Origin: CAYLLN01 sp036496265
GTDB lineage: Bacteria; Planctomycetota; Planctomycetia; Pirellulales; Pirellulaceae
DNA length: 28,274 bases
Reading direction: 5' to 3'
NCBI GenBank assembly: GCA_036496265.1
Contig: DASXLL010000223.1
Location: forward strand, 1 to 28,274
Shown: one piece after another, positions 15,897 to 23,042 of the stretch
How the letters are laid out: every line of letters begins with the position of its first letter
How positions within the stretch are numbered: position 1 is the stretch's first letter
Program-made: the position numbers and the translations under genes
Notes under the pieces: model-generated
The model's input: only the letters and a program-made list of their open reading frames with translations
Told to the model about the DNA's origin: nothing
Databases searched by the model: none

Positions 15897-16489
15897 AGCA
15901 CCGCGGCTATACGCTGATGGAGCTGTTGCTCGTCCTTGCTATTATCGTCATCGCCGCCGCCGCCGTCGCGCCGCGAATGACCGGCGTGATGCGCAACGTC
16001 ACGCTTAACTCGGCCGCCCAAACCGTTCGCGCCGAGCTGACTCGAGCGCACGTCATGGCCATGAAAACCGGCCGCGTTCAGGTCTTTCAATACGAGCCCG
16101 GCGGCCGCAAATACAAGCTCGAGCCCTGGATCGCCGGTGACGACGCCATCGAAAGCCCCAACGGCCAAGAGAATTCCACGCCGTCGTCCCACGCCAAGAC
16201 GCAAGTCGAGCCTATGCTCCACGAAGGCGCCAAATTCGCCGCCGGCGACGCGGCTGTCGAAAGCCGCAGCGAAAAAATCGAGCAAGAGCTGACCGACTCG
16301 CACGGCACCGCCTGGTCCCGCCCCATCATGTTCTATCCCGATGGCTCAGCTGGCGACGCCTACATCGTCGTCGGCAACGACCACAACGCCGGCATCCGCA
16401 TCGACCTCCGCGGCATGACAGCCGCCGTCCACCTCAGCGAAATCAAAGACCTCAAACTCCTCGAAGAAGACACGACACTCTCGAAATAA
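15830..16489 (+). CDS. gspH: GspH-like type II secretion pseudopilin
   Basis: A prepilin of 219 residues from the ATG at 15830; a TTG start at 15809 would add seven. The leader ends in HRG, followed by mature YTLMELLLVLAIIVIAAAAV with Glu at +5, a typical type III signal sequence processed by prepilin peptidase. The C-terminal part contains RAELTRAHVMAMKTGRVQVF, which suits GspH/FimT-type minor pseudopilins, and a late DGSAGDAYIVVGND segment. The leader is 26 residues, unusually long, and most of it is encoded by the right arm and core of a repeat. It is the last gene of the gspEFGH run. Confidence 0.82.
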   Translation: MSKVALRRRHRPNLGPWTLDFGQHRGYTLMELLLVLAIIVIAAAAVAPRMTGVMRNVTLNSAAQTVRAELTRAHVMAMKTGRVQVFQYEPGGRKYKLEPWIAGDDAIESPNGQENSTPSSHAKTQVEPMLHEGAKFAAGDAAVESRSEKIEQELTDSHGTAWSRPIMFYPDGSAGDAYIVVGNDHNAGIRIDLRGMTAAVHLSEIKDLKLLEEDTTLSK

Positions 16490-16546
16490 GAGAATTGGGT
16501 GGCTGTGTTTTGCGCAGCATAACACGGCAGTTGACCGGAAAAATAA

Positions 16547-16621
16547 ACCGCAGAGGACGCAGAGGGTCGCAGAAAAATTGATCATTATTCCTTCCCTGCG
16601 CACCTCTGCGTCCTCTGCGGT
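16547..16621. repeat. 19-bp perfect inverted repeat between convergent genes
   Basis: accgcagaggacgcagagg (16547-16565) and its exact reverse complement (16603-16621), with a 37-nt loop. It lies between the end of the gspH-like gene (16489) and the stop of the convergent sulfatase gene (16629). It may act as a two-way terminator, although no T-run follows. Confidence 0.8.
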
Positions 16622-16628
16622 AAATCAA

Positions 16629-18023
16629 TCACTCCAACCGTCCCGGCGGCCGTCGATTTTTCCCCGGCCGGTCGGTGAGCGAATCGCCTAGATCCGCCCG
16701 AGCCTCCTCGGCAATTCCTAATAATCGTTGCACAACCTCCGGATTCGCCGCCGCCACGTCCGTTTTCTCCCCGGCATCCTCAACCAGGTTATAAAGCGCC
16801 AACTCCGTCTTCACCGGTTCGTGTTTTCCCGGCAGACCGTCTTTCCCGGGCGTCGCCAAATGCTGATACGTATGCGGCAAATGCAATTTCCAAGGTCCGC
16901 TACGCACCGCTTCCAATCCGAAATTCCAATAGTAATAGAATCGATCATGCGGCGTTTTCGCCCCGTCCACACCGGCCATCAGCGGCCAGATATCGAGACC
17001 GTCGATAATCCGATCCTGCGGCGCGGAACCACCGGCCAGCTTGGCAAAAGTCGGCAGCACATCAATCGTGCCACATAATTCACGGCAGACGCGGCCCGCT
17101 GGGATTTTCCCCGGCCAGCGCGCCAGCGTCGGCTCAAGATGTCCGCCGTCCCAGGTGGTCGCTTTGCCTTCGCGCAGCGGTCCGGCGCTCCCCGCGTGAT
17201 TGCCATACGACAACCACGGCCCGTTATCCGAGCTGAACAGCACCAGCGTCTGCTCATCGTTGCCCGTTTTCTTGAGCGCATCGAGAATTTGCCCCACGCT
17301 CCAGTCGATTTCCGAAATCACATCGCCAAACAGTCCGCGTTCCGTCTTGCCTTTGAACTTATCCGACACGAACAGCGGCACATGCGGCATGCTGTGCGGC
17401 AAATACAAAAAGAACGGCTTGTCCTTGTTGTCCGTGATGAACTGCACCGCCCGCTCGGTGTACCACGTCGTGAGCTGCGTCTGATCGGGCATCGTCTGCA
17501 CGACCTTTTCCCCTTCGATCAGCGGCAGCGGCGGAAATGTCTTGTTGGTCGGGTGATTCGGCCACATGTCGTTCGAATACGGAAGGCCGAAATAGCGGTC
17601 GAACCCATGCCGCGTCGGCAAAAACCGCGGATTGTCGCCCAAATGCCACTTCCCAAAAATCGCCGTCGCATAACCGCGCTGCTTGAGGATCTCCGGCAGC
17701 AAGACTTCGTCCTCGTTGATGCCAATCTTTGCCTTCGGGCCCAGTGCGCCGAGGATGCCCACCCGCTGTGGATAGCAGCCCGTCATCAGCGCCACGCGCG
17801 ACGCGCTGCACACGGCAGCCGCGCTATGAAAGTCCGTGAATTTCATCCCCTCCGCCGCCATGCGGTCGAGATTGGGCGTTTGATAACCCTTCGCGCCGAA
17901 CGGGCCGATATCCGCATAGCCCAGATCATCGCAATAGATAATGACAAAGTTCGGCGGGCGATCCGCGGCAAAGGTCGAGGAGCCAATGGCGATCAGTAAC
18001 AAGGCGATGAATAGTAATCGCAT
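16629..18023 (-). CDS. Secreted sulfatase (arylsulfatase A type, formylglycine dependent)
   Basis: A 464-residue exported sulfatase. Residues 1-20 are a signal peptide (MRLLFIALLLIAIGSSTFAA). The metal-binding N-terminus NFVIIYCDDLGYADIG holds the Asp pair, and the sulfatase signature CSASR starts at C72, the cysteine converted to formylglycine by a maturation enzyme not encoded here. FGKWHLGDNPRF and SSDNGPW are further active-site motifs; the latter holds metal ligands. It would hydrolyse sulfate esters, probably on sulfated polysaccharides, in the periplasm or outside the cell; the actual substrate is unknown. Large sulfatase sets are typical of Planctomycetes. The ATG at 18023 gives the proper signal peptide; no clear ribosome binding site is seen. 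Confidence 0.95.
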   Translation of the reverse strand: MRLLFIALLLIAIGSSTFAADRPPNFVIIYCDDLGYADIGPFGAKGYQTPNLDRMAAEGMKFTDFHSAAAVCSASRVALMTGCYPQRVGILGALGPKAKIGINEDEVLLPEILKQRGYATAIFGKWHLGDNPRFLPTRHGFDRYFGLPYSNDMWPNHPTNKTFPPLPLIEGEKVVQTMPDQTQLTTWYTERAVQFITDNKDKPFFLYLPHSMPHVPLFVSDKFKGKTERGLFGDVISEIDWSVGQILDALKKTGNDEQTLVLFSSDNGPWLSYGNHAGSAGPLREGKATTWDGGHLEPTLARWPGKIPAGRVCRELCGTIDVLPTFAKLAGGSAPQDRIIDGLDIWPLMAGVDGAKTPHDRFYYYWNFGLEAVRSGPWKLHLPHTYQHLATPGKDGLPGKHEPVKTELALYNLVEDAGEKTDVAAANPEVVQRLLGIAEEARADLGDSLTDRPGKNRRPPGRLE

Positions 18024-18029
18024 GGTTTA

Positions 18030-18076
18030 AATCTTTAATGCGGAGACGCGGAAGCACAGAGCCGCAGAGAAAAACG
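18030..18076. repeat. Diverged one-sided copy of a gcggagacgcgg/gcagag repeat
   Basis: The sequence aatgcggagacgcggaagca followed by cagagccgcagag resembles the unit composition of the 16547-16621 repeat. It fills the 63-nt gap between the sulfatase and the histidine phosphatase. Confidence 0.35.
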
Positions 18077-18086
18077 AAGGTGAGAG

Positions 18087-18761
18087 CTATTTGGAAATTG
18101 TCGCCGAGTCGTGGGGAACATTCCATCCGGCGTATAAATCGGGCGAGTCAAGTAGCCGAAAGCTGCCGTTGAAGCCGAGAACGATGGGCTCGGCGTTCGG
18201 AATGTGGAGCTTGAGCACGTCAGCAGGTGGCAGATCGAGCGCGCGACCCACGGCGCAGCGGATGGGATTGAAATGCGAGACAATGACCAAATCGCCGGTT
18301 GTTGCCGCTGCCGCTTCGTTGACTGCCGCCCACGCCCGGTCGCTAACCACTTGCAGCGTCTCGCCGCCCGGTGCGCAGTGCTCGAAATTATTCATGAAAT
18401 GGCAGTAATTCGGATCATCGCGGTAATGCGGATAGTCGCGAAAGACATCCTCTTCGGCAACGCCCTCGAATCGGCCATGCGACCGCTCCATCAACCCACG
18501 AGCGGGCGGATGAAGCGCGACTTCCGCGGCCAATTCGTTTAGGACCAGCGACAGCGTTTCGACTGCTCGCGTCAGCGGTGAGCTGATCGCACATCGCGGC
18601 TGAACATAGCTAAGTGCGGCCAGCCGTTGCCCCGCCGCACGAGCTTGTTCGCGGCCGCGGTCCGTCAGCGGCGTTTCGACTTGTCCGCAATACGTCCTTC
18701 GCTGCCGGCTAATCGCGTTAAGCTGCGATTCGCCGTGGCGGATGAAAACCAAATGCCGCAT
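18087..18761 (-). CDS. Histidine phosphatase family protein (phosphoglycerate-mutase-like)
   Basis: A 224-residue cytoplasmic protein from the ATG at 18761. It opens MRHLVFIRHGESQLN with the RHGE motif and catalytic H9, followed by PLTDRGREQARAAGQRL, SPLTRAVET, the acid-base Glu region LMERSHGRFEG and the second active-site His in VIVSHFNPIRCA. The family cleaves or transfers phosphate on metabolites or proteins; the substrate cannot be assigned. The frame is open upstream to 18884 and could start at GTG or similar codons, but that extension runs into a palindromic repeat and lies ahead of the family N-terminus, so the inner ATG is preferred. Confidence 0.88.
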   Translation of the reverse strand: MRHLVFIRHGESQLNAISRQRRTYCGQVETPLTDRGREQARAAGQRLAALSYVQPRCAISSPLTRAVETLSLVLNELAAEVALHPPARGLMERSHGRFEGVAEEDVFRDYPHYRDDPNYCHFMNNFEHCAPGGETLQVVSDRAWAAVNEAAAATTGDLVIVSHFNPIRCAVGRALDLPPADVLKLHIPNAEPIVLGFNGSFRLLDSPDLYAGWNVPHDSATISK

Positions 18762-18857
18762 GAGCCAGAAATCCCTTCGGTACCGAGCAAAGCCAAAACT
18801 CGATTTTGCTCGGTTGCGGGAAAACTGGCTAGGGCGGGGGCCCATCACGCGGAGCCG

Positions 18858-18872
18858 ACCCGCGATGCGGGT
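18858..18872. repeat. Short hairpin element acccgc-gat-gcgggt
   Basis: Perfect 6-bp stem acccgc (18858-18863) and gcgggt (18867-18872) with loop gat, followed by accccggg. It lies in the spacer between the SHD1 gene and the histidine phosphatase gene. Confidence 0.45.
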
Positions 18873-18884
18873 ACCCCGGGCCAC

Positions 18885-20117
18885 TTACCGCGAAGCAAAC
18901 TGATGCAACTTAGCGAGGTCTTCGCCATACCGCTCAATTGCCGCGGCAACGTACGCGCGGTCGTCCTTGCTCAGCCGCTCGAGTGCGACCGTCGTCGTGC
19001 GTCCCGTTTCCTTCAGTAACCGAACTTTGCCATCCAGCACGAGCACGAGCTTGGCGTTCACTTTGAACTTTCCGGAATTGTCAGTCCATTCCCGCAGCGG
19101 CAGGCGTCCATCGGCGCCGGCTGCCAGCATATCGATCTTCTTCGCAGTCGGCTCGGTCACCAGTGGTTCAGTCGGCTTCTCGCTCGTCGTCGGCGCGGTC
19201 GGCAGCGGAGCGAATGGGTCATCGGCGTGTGTTTCGGTCGCGGCCGGCACAGTGCTCGGCGAAACGAGCGGCGTAAATGGATCGTCATTGACGGTTGGAA
19301 ATTCCGGTTTGGCGACCGTACCGGCCGGCGGTGCAGCAGAAGCCGCCGCCGGCTGGCGGGCCGGGTTGGTTGTCGAGTTCTCCGCGATTACTGCGTCGGC
19401 CGAATTCTCGCGCACCGAGGCCTTCGGATTCGCGGCCGGATCGATCGGTGTCACACCAATGACTCGATCGGGCGAGGGAGCGGCCTGGACTGTCGGAGCA
19501 CCAAGTGAAGTTGTTTGTTTGGGCGTGAGCGTTGTTTTTTGCGGGCCGATATTCGACGGAGCAGCATTTGTCAGCGGCTGGTTTGGCGCATGCCCAGCGT
19601 CTGCCGCGTTTGTGATCGACGAGGGCAGCACGTCGCTCGGTTGGCGGTGCGGCACGTTTGTCGTTGGCACCGGCGAAGTCGTCAGCGCCGGCTGATCGGA
19701 ACTGGCGCGATGGCGTTCAACACTGGATTCGGTGATCGCCGGCGTGTTGGCCGCGTTGTCCGCAGCAGGCGCGATAGTGCTCGCCGCCGGTTGCGATTGG
19801 TCCGCGGCTGATCTACGCACAACGCCGACCGGTGGCTGCAAACCGATCGACGGTGTTGTGGGCGTGGAGGTTGCCGGCAACGCGTCCGGTGGCGTGATTT
19901 CGCTCGCCGTCGGTCGCGGCAAATCGGACGGCGAGGGCTCGGCTGCTGGTGGCGCTGATTTCTCGGCCTTGTCACCGCAGCAAGTCGGCTCTGCCGGACA
20001 ACAACAAGTGCAGCAGCGGCGATTGAGCAAGCGACATGCCGAAGCCGGATCGATGGAGAGCAAGCAAACGCTCGTCCAAGCCAAAGCAATACTAACCAGT
20101 TTCCGCAGCCGCTTCAT
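18885..20117 (-). CDS. Exported Cys-rich, low-complexity protein with C-terminal SHD1 domain
   Basis: A 410-residue protein from the ATG at 20117, which has GAGG upstream and gives a signal peptide (MKRLRKLVSIALAWTSVCLL, ending near PASA). An upstream open extension to 20324 lacks a signal and is unlikely. Just after the signal comes a cysteine cluster, CRLLNRRCCTCCC then CC, nine cysteines within about 20 residues. About 55-335 is a long Ala/Pro/Thr/Ser-rich low-complexity region, with a repeated DDPFTPL/DDPFAPL motif. The C-terminus (342-410), REWTDNSGKFKVNAKLV to LERLSKDDRAYV, is an SHD1 (Sla1 homology) domain, often found in planctomycete exported proteins and thought to bind peptides. 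Function unknown; a surface or envelope role is inferred. Confidence 0.82.
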   Translation of the reverse strand: MKRLRKLVSIALAWTSVCLLSIDPASACRLLNRRCCTCCCPAEPTCCGDKAEKSAPPAAEPSPSDLPRPTASEITPPDALPATSTPTTPSIGLQPPVGVVRRSAADQSQPAASTIAPAADNAANTPAITESSVERHRASSDQPALTTSPVPTTNVPHRQPSDVLPSSITNAADAGHAPNQPLTNAAPSNIGPQKTTLTPKQTTSLGAPTVQAAPSPDRVIGVTPIDPAANPKASVRENSADAVIAENSTTNPARQPAAASAAPPAGTVAKPEFPTVNDDPFTPLVSPSTVPAATETHADDPFAPLPTAPTTSEKPTEPLVTEPTAKKIDMLAAGADGRLPLREWTDNSGKFKVNAKLVLVLDGKVRLLKETGRTTTVALERLSKDDRAYVAAAIERYGEDLAKLHQFASR

Positions 20118-20326
20118 CGCAATGTCCTCGCCCAAAATGAGATTGGAAAGCCAAGCAAGATTAGGTTTTTTAGCGACTGTAGGCGGCGAACGATGATGGA
20201 TGATGGCAACACTCAACGATCGCGATGGTCGGCTTATAACAATGATGCGGGCTGTGTGGACTGGCGAACTCTGGGACCGAGGGATGTATCGATCGCTATG
20301 ATGAAGGGCGGCATTTTTGAACACAG

Positions 20327-21223
20327 TTGAAAGTCCGTCGCTTGATCGTTGAAACGCATTTGCTGACGAAGCGCTATGCGACGGGCACAGCGCTGGCGGA
20401 TTGCTCGCTGGGCGTCGAGCGCGGTGAAGTGTTTGGCTTGCTGGGACCGAACGGCGCAGGGAAAACGACGCTGCTGAGGTTGCTGCTGGGGTTTTTGCGG
20501 CCGACGGCGGGATGGGCCAAGATTGCGGGGTTGGATTGTCACGGGGAGTCGCTGGCGGTGCGGCGGCAGGTGGCTTATTTGCCGGCCGAGGCGGCGATTT
20601 TTCCGCAGATGCGGGGCCGTGAAGCTCTGCAGTTCTTTGCGGAGATTCGTGGCGGTGGCGGCGCGAAGAGGGCGATGGAAATCGCGGAGCAACTGGAGCT
20701 CGAGACGAGTCGCCGCGTGAGTTTCATGTCCACGGGAATGAAGCACAAGCTGGCGCTGGCGGCGACGCTCGCCGCGGATGTGCCGATATATATTCTTGAT
20801 GAACCGACGGCGAATCTGGATCCGACGGTGCGGGCGAGCGTGTTGGATTTGGTGAAGGAAGCAAAGGCCGCTGGCAAGACGGTGATCTTTTCGTCGCACA
20901 TTCTTTCCGAAGTGGAAGAGGTTTGTAATCGAGTGGTGATTTTGCGCTCCGGCCGGCTAGTGCATACGCAGTCGATGGCGGAACTAAGGCAGCAGCATCG
21001 GATCATTGCGTTGCTCAAAGAGAAAATGCCGCCGATTCCCGATGAGCTGCAGGCACAACTGAGCGTAGTATCGAATGGCAATGATCAGGTTGTGTTTGAG
21101 GCGGGAGGAGAACTGCCGTCGCTGTTGCATTGGCTGGCCACACTGCCGCTCGCCGATATGCGGATTGAGTCGCTGGGACTGAGAACCATTTATGATCGGT
21201 TTCATCGCGAGAACGTGCTGTGA
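20327..21223 (+). CDS. ABC-2 type exporter, ATP-binding protein
   Basis: A 298-residue single-domain ABC ATPase. Walker A GPNGAGKTT at 40-48, a signature region MSTGMKHK at 135-142 of the S-x-G-M-K-x-[RK] type usual in ABC-2/CcmA-like transporters, Walker B IYILDEPTANLDP at 154-166 and the switch His in FSSHILSEVEE. A roughly 80-residue C-terminal extension follows. No ATG begins this frame: a stop at 20318-20320 limits it, leaving TTG at 20327 or TTG at 20342 (the latter gives MIVETHLLTKRY, the natural start of the domain). The stop overlaps the GTG of the permease by 4 nt, so the two proteins form one exporter. Substrate unknown. The coding strand is strikingly G-rich. Confidence 0.92.
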   Translation: MKVRRLIVETHLLTKRYATGTALADCSLGVERGEVFGLLGPNGAGKTTLLRLLLGFLRPTAGWAKIAGLDCHGESLAVRRQVAYLPAEAAIFPQMRGREALQFFAEIRGGGGAKRAMEIAEQLELETSRRVSFMSTGMKHKLALAATLAADVPIYILDEPTANLDPTVRASVLDLVKEAKAAGKTVIFSSHILSEVEEVCNRVVILRSGRLVHTQSMAELRQQHRIIALLKEKMPPIPDELQAQLSVVSNGNDQVVFEAGGELPSLLHWLATLPLADMRIESLGLRTIYDRFHRENVL

Positions 21224-22191
21224 ATTTCACGCTGATCAAAAAATCGATCCATGAGGCCCGGCTGCTGTTTGGTGGCTTGGGACTGTTGCTGTTTGCGTTT
21301 TGCTGGTTGCGGGTGTTTATCGTCAGTCGATTGCAGACGAGTCAATTCGCGGCGATCGTCGAACAGTTGTGGGATCAGTTCAAAGATTTTTGGCCGGTGT
21401 CGCTGGAACAACTTTTGTCGTACACGGGGCGGATTGCAGTGGGGTACAACGAGCCAATTATCGTGTTTGGCGTGTCGATCTTTGCGATTGCCCGCGGCAG
21501 TGATGTGGTAAGCGGCGAACTCGGGCGAGGAACGCTGGAAATGTTGCTGGCGCAGCCGGTGAGTCGGCTATCGGTGCTGTATACACAGGCGGCGGTGACG
21601 GTGGGCTGTATTGGTGTGCTGTGTGCGTTGACGTTTGCGGGGACGGCGGCGGGGATTTATACGATGCAGGTAAAGGAGGATCTGCCGCCGCCGTCGCTTG
21701 GGATTCCGGGAATTGGCGTGCGGATTCCGCTATCGCTTCGTAAGCCGGAGAAAATCAGTGTGCCGATGAGCGAGAAGACGAAGCCGGGATATTTTGTGCC
21801 GGGGGCATTCAATTTGTTTTCCCTCGGCCTCGCGGTGGCCGGTTTCAGCACTTTGGTGTCGTCGCTCGATCGGTATCGGTGGCGGACGATTGGGATTGTG
21901 GTGGGAGTTTATGTGGTGATGATCGTGGTGAAGTTGCTGGGGCAGACGATTAGCGAGGTGGCGTGGCTGCAGTATTTGTCGATCTTTACGGCTTATGAGC
22001 CGCAGAAGTTTGTGAGCGTTGGAGTGCATGAGCCGGCGCGGGCGTGGGCGCTGGTGATGCGCGATGCGGAGGGACAGTTCAAGGAACTGGGGCCGCTGGG
22101 ATACAACCTGGTGATGGTCGGTTGTGGCGCTGTCTTTTATGCGTTGGCAGGAGTTATTTTTCAGCGGCGGGATTTACCTGCGCCGCTATAG
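21220..22191 (+). CDS. ABC-2 type exporter, permease subunit
   Basis: A 323-residue membrane protein starting at GTG 21220 inside the stop of the ATPase gene (GTGA overlap), so it is translationally coupled. About six hydrophobic segments: 16-36 (LFGGLGLLLFAFCWLRVFIV), 80-90, 125-148, 200-218, 226-243 (IGIVVGVYVVMIVVKLL) and 297-315. The segment RGSDVVSGELGRGTLEMLLAQPVSR is the hallmark coupling loop of ABC-2 permeases. A long soluble loop (about 150-195) rich in Pro is unusual. It pairs with the upstream ATPase as a half-transporter or with another permease; cargo unknown. The last 38 nt overlap the convergent gene on the minus strand. Confidence 0.9.
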   Translation: MNFTLIKKSIHEARLLFGGLGLLLFAFCWLRVFIVSRLQTSQFAAIVEQLWDQFKDFWPVSLEQLLSYTGRIAVGYNEPIIVFGVSIFAIARGSDVVSGELGRGTLEMLLAQPVSRLSVLYTQAAVTVGCIGVLCALTFAGTAAGIYTMQVKEDLPPPSLGIPGIGVRIPLSLRKPEKISVPMSEKTKPGYFVPGAFNLFSLGLAVAGFSTLVSSLDRYRWRTIGIVVGVYVVMIVVKLLGQTISEVAWLQYLSIFTAYEPQKFVSVGVHEPARAWALVMRDAEGQFKELGPLGYNLVMVGCGAVFYALAGVIFQRRDLPAPL

Positions 22192-23014
22192 CGGCCCTGG
22201 GGGATGGCCAAAGTCCAAGAGCATTTGTCCCACCCGCGACGCCAGGAAGAGATTCTCTTACAACCGTCGCGGCATTTTCAAGCAGAGGGTCTCCGAGTGT
22301 CCAAAGAATGGCAATGTCGGGCATCTGACCGCTTTGAATGGGGGCCCTCACGTCCATCGGGAGCGTCGCAATAAGTTTGGCAGGCCTCGATAAGATGATG
22401 TGCCCGGTCAAAGCACCAGTGACAATAAGCGTGGTGTGAAAAGCATTACCGAACTCTGCATTTGTTCGAAGCACCATTCCATCGCGGAATCGAAGAGTTT
22501 TGCCCTTCCCTTGTGGATACTCTACGGAAGCGCCGACCTCGAACGATTGGCGTTTTCCTTGGAGCTGTTTGGGAATTGAGATCGGGAGGCGCGCCAATCC
22601 GAATGCAGCGGGCGGGCATGCTATTTCGACGCCAAACGTCTCAATTGGCGAACGGTCCAGGAAGAAGTTTTTCGCAGGGCGCAAAGCTACTCTGCCGACG
22701 CAGGGCGCATCCTGTTGGTTCTGGAAATATATGTCCAAGTAGCAGAGTTCATCCGCTTTTGAAAGAGTTGGGAAGAAACAAAATCCTCCTCGGTTGTAAT
22801 AATTTGTGACACACTGGCGAAGGTAGTCGGGTGCCAAGTCGGGACGAAAATGCATCTTGAAAAACAATGCCATCGCTGCAATTGAAACGACTGGCCATAC
22901 GATTCGAAACACCCAATTGAGATCGCTTGGTTTGTCATCACTCCAGACAACGAACGCTGCTGGGACAGCGAACATGAATGCGACCACGCACAACACCTTG
23001 ATAGATTCGCGCAC
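22154..23014 (-). CDS. Hypothetical membrane-anchored protein
   Basis: A 286-residue protein I do not recognise. Two hydrophobic helices lie at the N-terminus (about 6-24, VLCVVAFMFAVPAAFVVW, and about 36-53, VFRIVWPVVSIAAMALFF) joined by a short polar loop, then a soluble domain of about 220 residues with no signature seen. The soluble part has beta-rich segments (GKTLRFRDGMVLRTNAEF, LIVTGALTGHIILS) and several Cys residues. Base composition is more balanced and less G/C-skewed at third positions than in neighbours, which might mark a younger or lineage-specific gene. Its 3' end overlaps the convergent ABC permease gene by 38 nt; it starts 28 nt after the stop of the isochorismatase/ThuA gene, possibly in an operon. 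Confidence 0.7.
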   Translation of the reverse strand: MRESIKVLCVVAFMFAVPAAFVVWSDDKPSDLNWVFRIVWPVVSIAAMALFFKMHFRPDLAPDYLRQCVTNYYNRGGFCFFPTLSKADELCYLDIYFQNQQDAPCVGRVALRPAKNFFLDRSPIETFGVEIACPPAAFGLARLPISIPKQLQGKRQSFEVGASVEYPQGKGKTLRFRDGMVLRTNAEFGNAFHTTLIVTGALTGHIILSRPAKLIATLPMDVRAPIQSGQMPDIAILWTLGDPLLENAATVVRESLPGVAGGTNALGLWPSPRAAIAAQVNPAAEK

Positions 23015-23042
23015 GTCTTATCGGGCCTTTGGGTGACAGGTT

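Noticed and set aside
17767..17775. tgtggatag, one mismatch from a DnaA box, near the skew change
   Set aside because: A single imperfect site inside the sulfatase gene with no cluster and no dnaA or dnaN gene nearby; another near-match at about 22510 shows such sites occur by chance.
17139..17999. Plus-strand open frame of 286 codons opposite the sulfatase
   Set aside because: Antisense to the catalytic region of the sulfatase; Arg-rich shadow.
18762..18884. 41-codon extension of the histidine phosphatase
   Set aside because: Lies ahead of the family N-terminus MRHLVFIRHGE and overlaps a short hairpin repeat.
20118..20324. 69-codon extension of the SHD1 protein
   Set aside because: Would bury a good signal peptide; ATG 20117 has a suitable ribosome binding site.
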